DNA of 64,000 nt from Asticcacaulis sp. AC466 (GTDB taxonomy: Bacteria > Pseudomonadota > Alphaproteobacteria > Caulobacterales > Caulobacteraceae): NCBI RefSeq assembly GCF_000495815.1, contig NZ_AWGE01000015.1, positions 62,001 to 126,000 of the forward strand, in the 5' to 3' direction. Position 1 is the first letter of the stretch. Each line of letters opens with the position of its first letter. The notes under the pieces are model-generated. The model worked only from the letters and a program-made list of their open reading frames with translations, searched no databases and had not been told where the DNA came from. The position numbers and the translations under genes are program-made. This document shows, piece by piece, positions 56,246 to 64,000 of the stretch.

Positions 56246-56314
56246 ATCCTCCGCCAGCGTCATATTTCTGTATGGCAAACCGTGCGTCCCCTCTGGCCAT
56301 TCGTGGCGGAGGAT
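56246..56314. other. Long inverted-repeat structure between tpiA and secG
   Basis: ATCCTCCGCCA (56246-56256) is the exact reverse complement of TGGCGGAGGAT (56304-56314), with a 47-base centre. Upstream, GCCCCGG/CCGGGGC (56221-56240) encloses the tpiA stop; downstream, two GGCGCC units lie around 56344-56361, followed by TTT. The gap 56233-56394 has no ORF. It could be a structured leader of secG, a small RNA, or terminators. Confidence 0.45.
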
Positions 56315-56394
56315 GCTAAGGGCGTGCGACTTTCATCCATTCCGGCGCCGGTGTTCGGCGCCTTTCCGCGTTAGAAGAATAAAGACCTGACCTG

Positions 56395-56976
56395 ATGAAC
56401 ACCTTATTCGGTATCCTCCTGACCGTGCAGATCCTCGTTTCGGTCACCATGGCCGGCCTGATTCTCATCCAGCGTTCCGAAGGCGGCGCGCTCGGCATGG
56501 GCGGTGGTCCGTCGGGCTTCATGTCGGCGCGCGGCGCGGGCAATCTGCTGACCAAGCTGACGGCGATTTTCGCTTTTATTTTCTTCGTTAACTCGATCGG
56601 CCTGACCATTGCGGGCAATTATTCGCAACGCACGACCTCGGCCGTCGATCAGGTTGATACGTCCGGCCTGACGATCGACAAGTCCAAGCTGCCGGCAGCC
56701 CCGGCCGCCAGCCAGACCGCCAGTTCGGCCGGTCCGTCGCTGAGCGACCTGCCGTTGGCCAATTCCCAGCCCGCCGCGCCTCAAGCTCAGGTTCCGGCTC
56801 AGGCCCCGGCCACCAAGCCGGCCACGTCTTCTGCGCCGGTGCGCCTGCCTGCCAATTCCGCGGCATCGTCATCGGTGTCGCAAAAGCAGGTGGAAGCCGC
56901 AAAGGCAGGTATCTGGCAAGGCGGTTCTTCGGCCGCGCCGGCCTCTTCGGCGACGACATCTTCCGCTTCGCGTTAA
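56395..56976 (+). CDS. secG: Preprotein translocase subunit SecG
   Basis: Accessory SecYEG subunit. 193 aa; two N-terminal helices, LFGILLTVQILVSVTMAGLI and the helix in KLTAIFAFIFFVNSIGLTIA, linked by the conserved LIQRSEGGALGMGGGPSGFMSARG (in pieces: LIQRSEGGALGMG and GFMSARG). The C-terminal ~110 residues are Ala/Pro/Ser low complexity, much longer than in E. coli SecG but usual in Alphaproteobacteria. pyrG follows, the standard order. Confidence 0.94.
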   Translation: MNTLFGILLTVQILVSVTMAGLILIQRSEGGALGMGGGPSGFMSARGAGNLLTKLTAIFAFIFFVNSIGLTIAGNYSQRTTSAVDQVDTSGLTIDKSKLPAAPAASQTASSAGPSLSDLPLANSQPAAPQAQVPAQAPATKPATSSAPVRLPANSAASSSVSQKQVEAAKAGIWQGGSSAAPASSATTSSASR

Positions 56977-57058
56977 GCGAAGCTCGATTTCAAACTGATT
57001 TTTTGGCCCGCGGAGGGTAACTTCCGCGGGCTCTCTCTGATTATGGTACTGATCTGAT

Positions 57059-58693
<1,635 letters not shown>

Positions 58694-58743
58694 ACCGTTC
58701 TGCCTGACGCGCGTCGGGCAGGGCGCCGCCAAAGGAATATTCC

Positions 58744-59127
58744 ATGACACGCCAACTGATTTCCTCCGGTTCGCCTTTTGAAGGCGAAATCGGTTTTTCC
58801 CGCGCCGTTCGTTCGGGCAATCGCATCGAAGTATCGGGTACGGCCCCGATCCGTGACGGCAAGGTCGCCGGAACCGATGCCTACGAGCAGACCAAGGCCG
58901 CCCTGGAAATCATCGTGAAGGCGGTTCAAGACGCCGGTGGCCAGGCATCGGACATTATCCGTACCCGCATCTTCCTGACCGACATGTCGTTGTGGAAGGA
59001 CGCCGCGCGCGCCCATGGTGAAATCTTCGGCGACATTCGCCCTGCATCGAGCTTTATCGGCACCAGCGCCCTGATTAATCCCGAATGGCTGGTTGAGATC
59101 GAGGCTTCGGCCCAGATCGAGGCCTGA
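58744..59127 (+). CDS. Rid (YjgF/UK114) family protein lacking the deaminase arginine
   Basis: 127 aa, trimeric Rid fold by homology. The N-terminus (SGSPFEGEIGFSRAVRSGN) and the helix TKAALEIIVKAVQDAGGQASDI, then RTRIFLTDMSLW, are family features. Archetypal RidA has a catalytic Arg in PARSCV near the C-terminus; here the same place reads RPASSFIG, so the Arg is replaced by Ser and imine-deaminase activity is unlikely. It belongs to one of the Arg-less Rid subfamilies whose reactions are unknown or different. 50 bases after pyrG, likely on the same transcript. C-terminus VEIEASAQIE is normal. Confidence 0.85.
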   Translation: MTRQLISSGSPFEGEIGFSRAVRSGNRIEVSGTAPIRDGKVAGTDAYEQTKAALEIIVKAVQDAGGQASDIIRTRIFLTDMSLWKDAARAHGEIFGDIRPASSFIGTSALINPEWLVEIEASAQIEA

Positions 59128-59190
59128 GCAGTATCGAAGCCTGACAATCCATCCATTTGACGCTATAGTGGCGCAAAACGGGTGGGTGTC

Positions 59191-59715
59191 ATGAGGTTGA
59201 AAGACGAATTGGGGATGCTGCCGCGCGGACTATATGTCGTGGTGGGGCTGACCCTGGCTGCGGCGGCGATTGCCAGTGACTACGGCAATTGGACGCTGAT
59301 ACAATCGGGCAAGGTGCCGGCGGCCGGTATCATCCTGATGAATCTGATTGCCCTGCCTTTGGCCCTGGCCATTATCGTGTGGGCCTGCATTGGCCGTCAT
59401 CGCGAGTGGCATATTGCCGATGGTCAGATTCGCGTGCGCCTCTTAAGTCTGACCTCATGGCAGAAAACGCATCATATCCTGGCAGAGGATATCAGTGTCG
59501 TGACGCAGGAAAGTTATGATTACGAACGCAAAGGCAGCCGCGTCGCACATGGCTGGATCGTGACCTTGAAGGACGGCCGACGTCTGGTGTCGCCTAAATC
59601 CTTTGATGCAGAGGCCTTGAATGAGGCTAGGTTGCATATGGAAAGTTATATGCGCAAGCCCTTGCCGCAGACCGACCCGCTGGCGGAATCCAGCCGCGCC
59701 AACGGACTTTCATAG
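59191..59715 (+). CDS. Hypothetical two-helix membrane protein
   Basis: 174 aa from ATG 59191 (a GTG three codons earlier is an alternative). Two membrane helices (GLYVVVGLTLAAAAIAS and ILMNLIALPLALAIIVWACI) are followed by a ~100-residue soluble C-terminal domain resembling the bacterial PH-like arrangement (REWHIADGQIRVRLLSLTSW, then WIVTLKDGRRLVSPKSF). No family is certain. It lies between the Rid gene and rpmF and could be cotranscribed with the former. Confidence 0.6.
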   Translation: MRLKDELGMLPRGLYVVVGLTLAAAAIASDYGNWTLIQSGKVPAAGIILMNLIALPLALAIIVWACIGRHREWHIADGQIRVRLLSLTSWQKTHHILAEDISVVTQESYDYERKGSRVAHGWIVTLKDGRRLVSPKSFDAEALNEARLHMESYMRKPLPQTDPLAESSRANGLS

Positions 59716-59869
59716 CTAAAATCGCTGGTTCGCCGCCGATTGCCCCTTGATAGTCAGCCAGACTTGATGCATAAGGCCCGCCTTCTGAGTCACCAACAGG
59801 GACTCATCATTTAATTTATGTGCCTGAATACCTCGTGTGTTCGGCCTTTGACCAGGAAAAGAGACGGAC

Positions 59870-60052
59870 ATGGCCGTACCCAAGCGGAAAACCTCGCCCT
59901 CGCGTCGCAACATGCGTCGTTCGCACGACGCGCTGGGCGCTAACCCTTACACCGAAGACAAGGACACCGGCGAGCTTCGCCGTCCTCACCATGTCGATCT
60001 GAAGACCGGCATGTACAAGGGCCGTCAGGTCATCACACCGAAGAAAGACTAA
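59870..60052 (+). CDS. rpmF: 50S ribosomal protein L32
   Basis: 60 aa, [20 protein letters not shown], with [15 protein letters not shown] at the end. No CxxC zinc cysteines, so the zinc-free type. In most bacteria rpmF follows DUF177 (yceD); here it is about 50 kb away from it. RBS AAGAGACGG. A terminator follows directly. Confidence 0.96.
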   Translation: MAVPKRKTSPSRRNMRRSHDALGANPYTEDKDTGELRRPHHVDLKTGMYKGRQVITPKKD

Positions 60053-60087
60053 TCAGTCTTCGCCAGTGAAGTTCGCCTGCGAATTTG

Positions 60088-60119
60088 AAACGTGGACCGG
60101 TGACGGTCCACGTTTTTTT
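60088..60119 (+). terminator. Terminator of rpmF
   Basis: CGTGGACCG (60091-60099) and CGGTCCACG (60104-60112) around GTGA, followed by TTTTTTT. Confidence 0.9.
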
Positions 60120-60191
60120 ATGTCCGGATGATCGGACCGTAACGACGGTTTTACACCGTTACGTCCACCTACAAGGCTTTCGAAGCCTGAT

Positions 60192-60425
60192 TTATAAGCC
60201 CGTTGAAATGGCTGCCGCAGCGTCTGGCACCTTCTCCAGTTCGGCGCGCGGCACATTGCCGACGGGAAACCGGGCATCGTCCCACACGATGTAAACGGTG
60301 TCTGGTGTCTTGGCAGGTGCGTTCTCGGACACCACAACGTCGCTGGCTGCCGGACTGGCGTGAACCGTGCCCAGGCCTTTCTTTTCGTGGCTTATGCGGT
60401 CGCCGTCTTTAAGTACGTCGCTCAT
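60192..60425 (-). CDS. Small hypothetical protein with CarD/KOW-like N-terminus
   Basis: 77 aa from ATG 60425 (GGAGAT upstream; a TTG two codons earlier is a weaker start). KDGDRISHEKKGLGTVHASP resembles the start of CarD/UvrD-type Tudor-like folds (DRVxHxxxGxGxV), and VYIVWDDARFPVGNVPRAELE has a Trp-Asp-Asp strand. Probably a small beta-barrel protein; no function can be assigned. Divergent from blaI. Confidence 0.6.
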   Translation of the reverse strand: MSDVLKDGDRISHEKKGLGTVHASPAASDVVVSENAPAKTPDTVYIVWDDARFPVGNVPRAELEKVPDAAAAISTGL

Positions 60426-60493
60426 CTGCAAATCTCCTCTATTTCAGTGTGGATTTTGCAAAAAAGGAAATAAGCACTCAATACGGAGACGGG

Positions 60494-60522
60494 TTGACGC
60501 CTTGTCGTGTTCATGCGACATT
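60494..60522 (+). promoter_or_regulatory. Promoter of the blaI operon (Caulobacter-type consensus)
   Basis: TTGACGC (60494-60500), 14 bases, then GCGACATT (60515-60522). This fits the Caulobacter housekeeping pattern TTGACGS-N10-14-GCTANAWC in six of eight -10 positions. Confidence 0.6.
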
Positions 60523-60529
60523 TGTCGCA
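60514..60529. promoter_or_regulatory. Palindromic operator candidate for BlaI
   Basis: TGCGACATTTGTCGCA: perfect 7-base inverted repeat with a 2-base centre, overlapping the -10. BlaI/MecI repressors bind palindromes around ACA-NN-TGT, which is the core here. It ends 21 bases before the blaI ATG. Confidence 0.7.
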
Positions 60530-60549
60530 CGAAGGCGACGGAGTTTTTC

Positions 60550-60930
60550 ATGCATAAGCCGAGCGATTACGAACTCAAACTCCTGCGCTACCTGTGGCGC
60601 CATTGTCGCCTGAGCGCGCGTGAAATTCATGATGCCAGCCAGACCGAAACGCTGTGGTCGTATTCAGCGACACGCAAGACCTTAGATCGCATGGTCGAAA
60701 AGGACTTGATCCGCGTCGAAATGGTTCACGGCATGAAGACCTATGTGGCCACGCACTCAAAGCTGGAAACCCTGGCTGGGCTGGTGACGGCATTCGCCCG
60801 CGACGTTCTTGAAAGCGATGCGCCCATGCCAGCGGCCACCTTCGCCAACAGCCGGCTTATCTCCGCTGATGAAATTGGCGAATTGGAAGCCCTGCTCGAA
60901 AAATTGGCCACTGAGGAGGCATCCAAGTGA
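60550..60930 (+). CDS. BlaI/MecI/CopY family transcriptional repressor
   Basis: 126-aa winged-helix repressor. ATG 60550 gives MHKPSDYELKLLRYLWRH; the longer frame upstream runs through the promoter. The DNA-binding part has LSAREIHDASQ, WSYSATRKTLDRMVEKDLI and the wing; the C-terminal part is the dimerisation/cleavage region. In the classic system the partner BlaR1 triggers BlaI cleavage when beta-lactam binds. Overlaps the downstream M56 gene by four bases (GTGA), so the two form a coupled pair. Likely autoregulated through 60514-60529. Confidence 0.9.
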   Translation: MHKPSDYELKLLRYLWRHCRLSAREIHDASQTETLWSYSATRKTLDRMVEKDLIRVEMVHGMKTYVATHSKLETLAGLVTAFARDVLESDAPMPAATFANSRLISADEIGELEALLEKLATEEASK

Positions 60931-62336
60931 TCGGGAGCGTGTTGATGGTATTGGGGCTTATGCCTCTATTGGCCAGCGCTCTGATTCTGGCCATTCATCG
61001 CCTATTCCGCGAACGCGACGATGCGCCAGTCGATGGCGTGGAAAAACGGATGCTGGCGGTCATGATAGTGCCGGTCGCGATGGGAGCCGTTCTGCTTCTG
61101 CTGGCGCGGCTGGCACCGGCCCTGATGACCGCGCCCATACCAGAATATTCGGCCGGCAACGACGCGGTGGCCATGACGGGCGAGGCAGTAACTAGCGTTT
61201 CGCAAGCGAGGTTCAGTTGGGTGACGTGGGCGCTTGCCGGAATACCTTTGCTGCCTGTCGTCTATGCAGTTGTTGCCGCGGTGGCCGCGATCCGTCTGTT
61301 GAGGGCGCAATCGGTCCTGCGAACCATCGCCCGAATGGCGCTACCTCTGCCTGCCGACACCGGCATTCGTATCGCCTCAGGCGCGGTCCCGGCCTTCGCC
61401 TGGGGGCGCCATATTATCGTGCCTCAACGCTTGTTGACCGGCTTGGGCGCCGATCAGCTTGAATTGGTTATTGCCCACGAGCGCGCGCACCTGAGACGAG
61501 GCGATACCGGCTTTTACACACTGCTCAGTTGGATCGAGGTTATCTTCTGGTTCAATCCGTTCATTCGCCATCAAACGGCGCGTTGCCGGCTGGCGGCCGA
61601 ACTGGCTTGCGACGCCCTGGTTACGCGGGCGAATCCCGAAATGCGCCAGGCATACGCAGCATCGCTGCTGACGGCCCTGAAGCATACCGCCGGAGCCACA
61701 TTGCCCATTTCCACACAGACATGCGCTCCGACGGTCTTCTCACCCTCAAACTCTGGAGAATTTAGAATGAGAATTACCGAAATTATGCGCGCTTCGTCGA
61801 TGGGACGCAAGCGGCCGCGATGGATTGCTCAGGCCATGGCTGTTGCCCTGATCCTGCCTTTGGCTGGCGCGCAATTCGTCTTGTCGCAAAATCCCGCCCG
61901 CGCGGCGTCGGACGCCGCTTTCTTTTCGGTGCTGCCGGTAACCGGAACCATCAGCAGTCCATTCGGTAAAAGGACCGATCCGTTGACCGGCGCGCCCGCC
62001 TTCCATGAAGGCATTGATGTCCGCGGGAAGATCGGGACGCCAATCTATGCGCCGGCGGCCGGTCGTGTCGTTACCGTGAAGACCGACAGTCGGAACGGCC
62101 TGATGCTGGAAATCAATCACGGCGACGGATATGTCACCCGGTATACGCATCTTAATAAAATTACGGTCGATGATACGGCTAGTGTCACCGCGGGCCAGCA
62201 GATCGCAGAACTTGGCAATTCCGGCCAGAACACGGGGCCACACCTGCATTTCATGGTTTTCAAAAATGGCGCACCGATCGATCCGGCGACAGTCTTGCCG
62301 CAAATGCAAGCAACGCCATCGTCAAAGGCTATGTAG
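60927..62336 (+). CDS. M56 (BlaR1-type) membrane protease fused to a C-terminal M23 LytM peptidase domain
   Basis: 469 aa. Three membrane helices at about 2-25, 43-67 and 97-125. Then a cytoplasmic M56 zinc site VIAHERAHLRRGD (His184, Glu185, His188) and ligand Glu225 in AAELACDALV. A fourth helix at ~299-318 (WIAQAMAVALILPLAGAQF) is followed by an outward-facing M23 domain from ~335: HEGID (His360, Asp364), RYTHLN (His408) and GPHLHF (His439, His441), all catalytic positions intact. BlaR1 normally carries a penicillin-binding sensor at this place; here a peptidoglycan endopeptidase domain stands instead. The protein may sense or cut peptidoglycan and relay the signal to BlaI, or combine both activities. 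Start GTG overlaps the blaI stop. Confidence 0.85.
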   Translation: MIGSVLMVLGLMPLLASALILAIHRLFRERDDAPVDGVEKRMLAVMIVPVAMGAVLLLLARLAPALMTAPIPEYSAGNDAVAMTGEAVTSVSQARFSWVTWALAGIPLLPVVYAVVAAVAAIRLLRAQSVLRTIARMALPLPADTGIRIASGAVPAFAWGRHIIVPQRLLTGLGADQLELVIAHERAHLRRGDTGFYTLLSWIEVIFWFNPFIRHQTARCRLAAELACDALVTRANPEMRQAYAASLLTALKHTAGATLPISTQTCAPTVFSPSNSGEFRMRITEIMRASSMGRKRPRWIAQAMAVALILPLAGAQFVLSQNPARAASDAAFFSVLPVTGTISSPFGKRTDPLTGAPAFHEGIDVRGKIGTPIYAPAAGRVVTVKTDSRNGLMLEINHGDGYVTRYTHLNKITVDDTASVTAGQQIAELGNSGQNTGPHLHFMVFKNGAPIDPATVLPQMQATPSSKAM

Positions 62337-62371
62337 CTGGGGAATGAGCGCGGGCCGGTGACGGTTCGCGC

Positions 62372-64000
62372 TCAATTCGGCGGATTATATTGTGTCAGGA
62401 AATCGACCAGTCCTTGTGCCGTTGCCAGGCGGCAGCTTTCTTTCGTCAGGTCATGATCGCAATCCGGCAGGTCAATAGCTGTAACCGCCTTGCCAGCGGC
62501 CCGCAGGGCATCGCGCAACGCGTGACTCTGGCTTGGCGAGACATCGGCGTCACGCCCCCCATGAATAAGAAGCACCGGTATGTGCGCTTGCTTCACCTGT
62601 TGCAGCGGCGATATGGCGGCCAGGTCGGCAGCGCCGAGATAGGTGCGCAGTCGGGAAGGGGAGGCCGGATCGGCGCGAAATGACCGCGACTGCTTTGGAT
62701 CGGCCTTCAGCGGCGCGATTTCGTCAGCCAATGCCCGGCTTTTGATGGCGCTGCTATAGGCTGACAGGTCGGATATCCCTCCGATCGAGGCCGCGCACCG
62801 GTAGGGACCATCATGGCTTTCGGCACCCATTAGCGCCGCATAGCCGCCATAGCCGCGGCCGGCAATGCAGACGCGGCCAGGATCGATCAGGCCCTGCGCA
62901 CTGAGAGCGCGCACGCCGTCGGCCAGATCGCCGAGCATCCGGCCAGCCCATTCCCCCGTACCGGCATCTGTATAGGCGGTGCCGTAGCCATCCGAGCCGC
63001 GATAATTGGGTTGAAGCACGACGTAGCCCCGCGATGCCAGAAGTTGCGCCAGCCAGTCGAACCCGCGCGCGTCATGAGCCAGCGGTCCGTCGTGAGGCAG
63101 GACCACCAGTGCGCGGTTTTTTGCGTCGCCCTTGGGCGGCAGGGTCAGCAGCGCATGGATATCCATCCCGTCCCTGGCCTTGTACTGAATGGACCGCTGA
63201 GAAGCCACCCATTCCATAGGTACGGCGGGGTAATGGCTGCCTATATCGACACGCTTGCCGGCCGCAAAGTCGTAATAGTGCCAGGAGCCAGGATCATCGC
63301 CGCCCTGATCGAACAGGATCATCTGGCGCGGATCGCGGGCCATGGCGGCGACGCGCACCGCCTGGCCTGGAGCCGTATCGACGGCCAGTTTGTAATATTC
63401 GGCCAAGTCGGGATCGAAGAAGATGTAGGTGGGTGTTTCACCATCGCGTTCAAAACCGGCAAGCGCACCGGTTTCGGGGTGAAAAATCGGTCGGTCGCGC
63501 GTGGCGTCGTCAGGATCGAGGGCCTCGGACCTTTTGCCATCGGCGGACAGTTCGTAATAGTGAAAGCGGCGCGCGCTGCCTTCGGTTCCAGGCTCAATAT
63601 CGAGCAGCAGCAGCGACGCGCCGTCACGCCCCAGGCCGGCGAGAAACGGTGCAAATGTGCGGTCCTTACCGACGATCTTGCGGGTCAGGACCGGCGTCCA
63701 GCCTTTGTCCTTGCGTATCTCAATGCTGAACGTTTCGTTGCGGAAGCTGTAGAGGGACCGCGCCAGGATCTGGCCCGAGGCGTCGAACAGCCAATCATCA
63801 ACATAGCGGTTTTCGCGATCCAGGTCACCGCCGCCATCGTTGACGAGCCGCCCTATGCCGGTATCCGGATCGGTGCGCCAGAGGTAGACGCGTCGCGTTG
63901 GCTGCCCGGCAATGGATTTGGCGCGCATCTCAAGGAATGCGCCCATGACTTGCATCTTGCCATCAACAATAATCGGGCGCGGCAGGCCCAAGGCCAGGTT
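62372..64000 (-). CDS. S9 prolyl-oligopeptidase-family protein without nucleophile serine (5' end outside window)
   Basis: About 540 C-terminal residues; the frame is open to the window edge, so the N-terminus is missing. A beta-propeller-like region (residues with PDTGIGRLVNDGG, YYELSADGKRSEALD) precedes the alpha/beta-hydrolase domain starting near YKARDGMDIHALLTLPPKG. The nucleophile elbow, normally G-x-S-x-G-G, reads AGRGYGGYAALMG: Ser is replaced by Gly (codon at 62852-62854, minus strand). The Asp (HGGRDADVSP) and His (DCDHDL) positions are kept. The protein should not hydrolyse peptides in the usual way, unless the Gly is an assembly error. Convergent with the M56-M23 gene. Confidence 0.85.
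   Translation of the reverse strand, partial: NLALGLPRPIIVDGKMQVMGAFLEMRAKSIAGQPTRRVYLWRTDPDTGIGRLVNDGGGDLDRENRYVDDWLFDASGQILARSLYSFRNETFSIEIRKDKGWTPVLTRKIVGKDRTFAPFLAGLGRDGASLLLLDIEPGTEGSARRFHYYELSADGKRSEALDPDDATRDRPIFHPETGALAGFERDGETPTYIFFDPDLAEYYKLAVDTAPGQAVRVAAMARDPRQMILFDQGGDDPGSWHYYDFAAGKRVDIGSHYPAVPMEWVASQRSIQYKARDGMDIHALLTLPPKGDAKNRALVVLPHDGPLAHDARGFDWLAQLLASRGYVVLQPNYRGSDGYGTAYTDAGTGEWAGRMLGDLADGVRALSAQGLIDPGRVCIAGRGYGGYAALMGAESHDGPYRCAASIGGISDLSAYSSAIKSRALADEIAPLKADPKQSRSFRADPASPSRLRTYLGAADLAAISPLQQVKQAHIPVLLIHGGRDADVSPSQSHALRDALRAAGKAVTAIDLPDCDHDLTKESCRLATAQGLVDFLTQYNPPN

Overview
The window is a dense, almost purely chromosomal stretch of an alphaproteobacterium. Moderate-to-high GC, the gene order (ribE-ribBA-ribH-nusB-thiL; bamE, CBP3-like, DUF177-plsX-fabH-ihfA-merR-tRNA-Pro; DUF1467-proS-lolC-lolD-dnaE; rpsB-tsf-pyrH-frr-uppS-cdsA-dxr-rseP-bamA-skp-lpxD-fabZ-lpxA-lpxI-lpxB; gltA-gltX-comEC-lexA-trpCDG-trpE-ppiD), direct-repeat GTTC-N7-GTTC SOS boxes, a TTGACGC-N14-GCGACATT promoter of Caulobacter type and a 29-codon SOS-associated membrane peptide gene beside dnaE all point to Caulobacterales. 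GC below that of Caulobacter itself makes an Asticcacaulis-like genus my guess, which is inference. I see no prophage, insertion sequence, integron, CRISPR array or rRNA operon.

Layout. 1-3.7 kb: riboflavin genes (ribE enters truncated), nusB, thiL. 3.7-8 kb: two small exported proteins, the proton-pumping pyrophosphatase hppA and lipoprotein bamE. 8-12.9 kb: fatty-acid/phospholipid initiation cluster with ihfA, a MerR regulator and tRNA-Pro(GGG). 12.9-17.7 kb: a lineage-specific patch with a GRDP-like Gly/Cys-rich membrane protein, a three-gene small-membrane-protein operon ending in a TMEM175-type channel, heme A synthase and a Tat-exported PhoX-family protein. 17.9-24 kb: rplM-rpsI, argC, proS, lolC, lolD. 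24-27.6 kb: a SidA-like SOS peptide gene and dnaE. 27.8-42.9 kb: translation factors, then isoprenoid, phospholipid, outer-membrane assembly and lipid A genes in one long co-directional run. 42.9-55.2 kb: minus-strand gltA, gltX, lexA, trp genes and ppiD, with comEC and a small membrane-protein gene on the plus strand. 55.4-60 kb: tpiA, secG, pyrG, a Rid protein and rpmF. 60-64 kb: a BlaI repressor with an unusual M56-M23 fusion membrane protease, and an S9-family protein lacking its nucleophile serine (runs off the end).

Functional logic. Most of the window is envelope biogenesis plus core translation. Membrane lipid (plsX, fabH, cdsA), undecaprenyl carrier (uppS, dxr), lipid A (lpxD-fabZ-lpxA-lpxI-lpxB), lipoprotein export (lolCD), outer-membrane protein assembly (bamA, bamE, skp, ppiD) and secretion (secG) sit together. 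Two LexA-controlled points are visible: lexA itself with two SOS boxes, and the 29-aa peptide ORF upstream of dnaE.

Most interesting: (i) the 29-codon SidA-like ORF with promoter and SOS box; (ii) the BlaI / M56-M23 fusion pair with a palindromic operator over its promoter, which looks like an uncharacterised proteolysis-linked cell-wall response module; (iii) the Ser-to-Gly pseudo-peptidase next to it; (iv) a RibBA whose GTP cyclohydrolase II half has lost its zinc cysteines; (v) a bacterial GRDP-like protein with a hexanucleotide-repeat-encoded Gly/Ser tract and a Gly/Cys tail.
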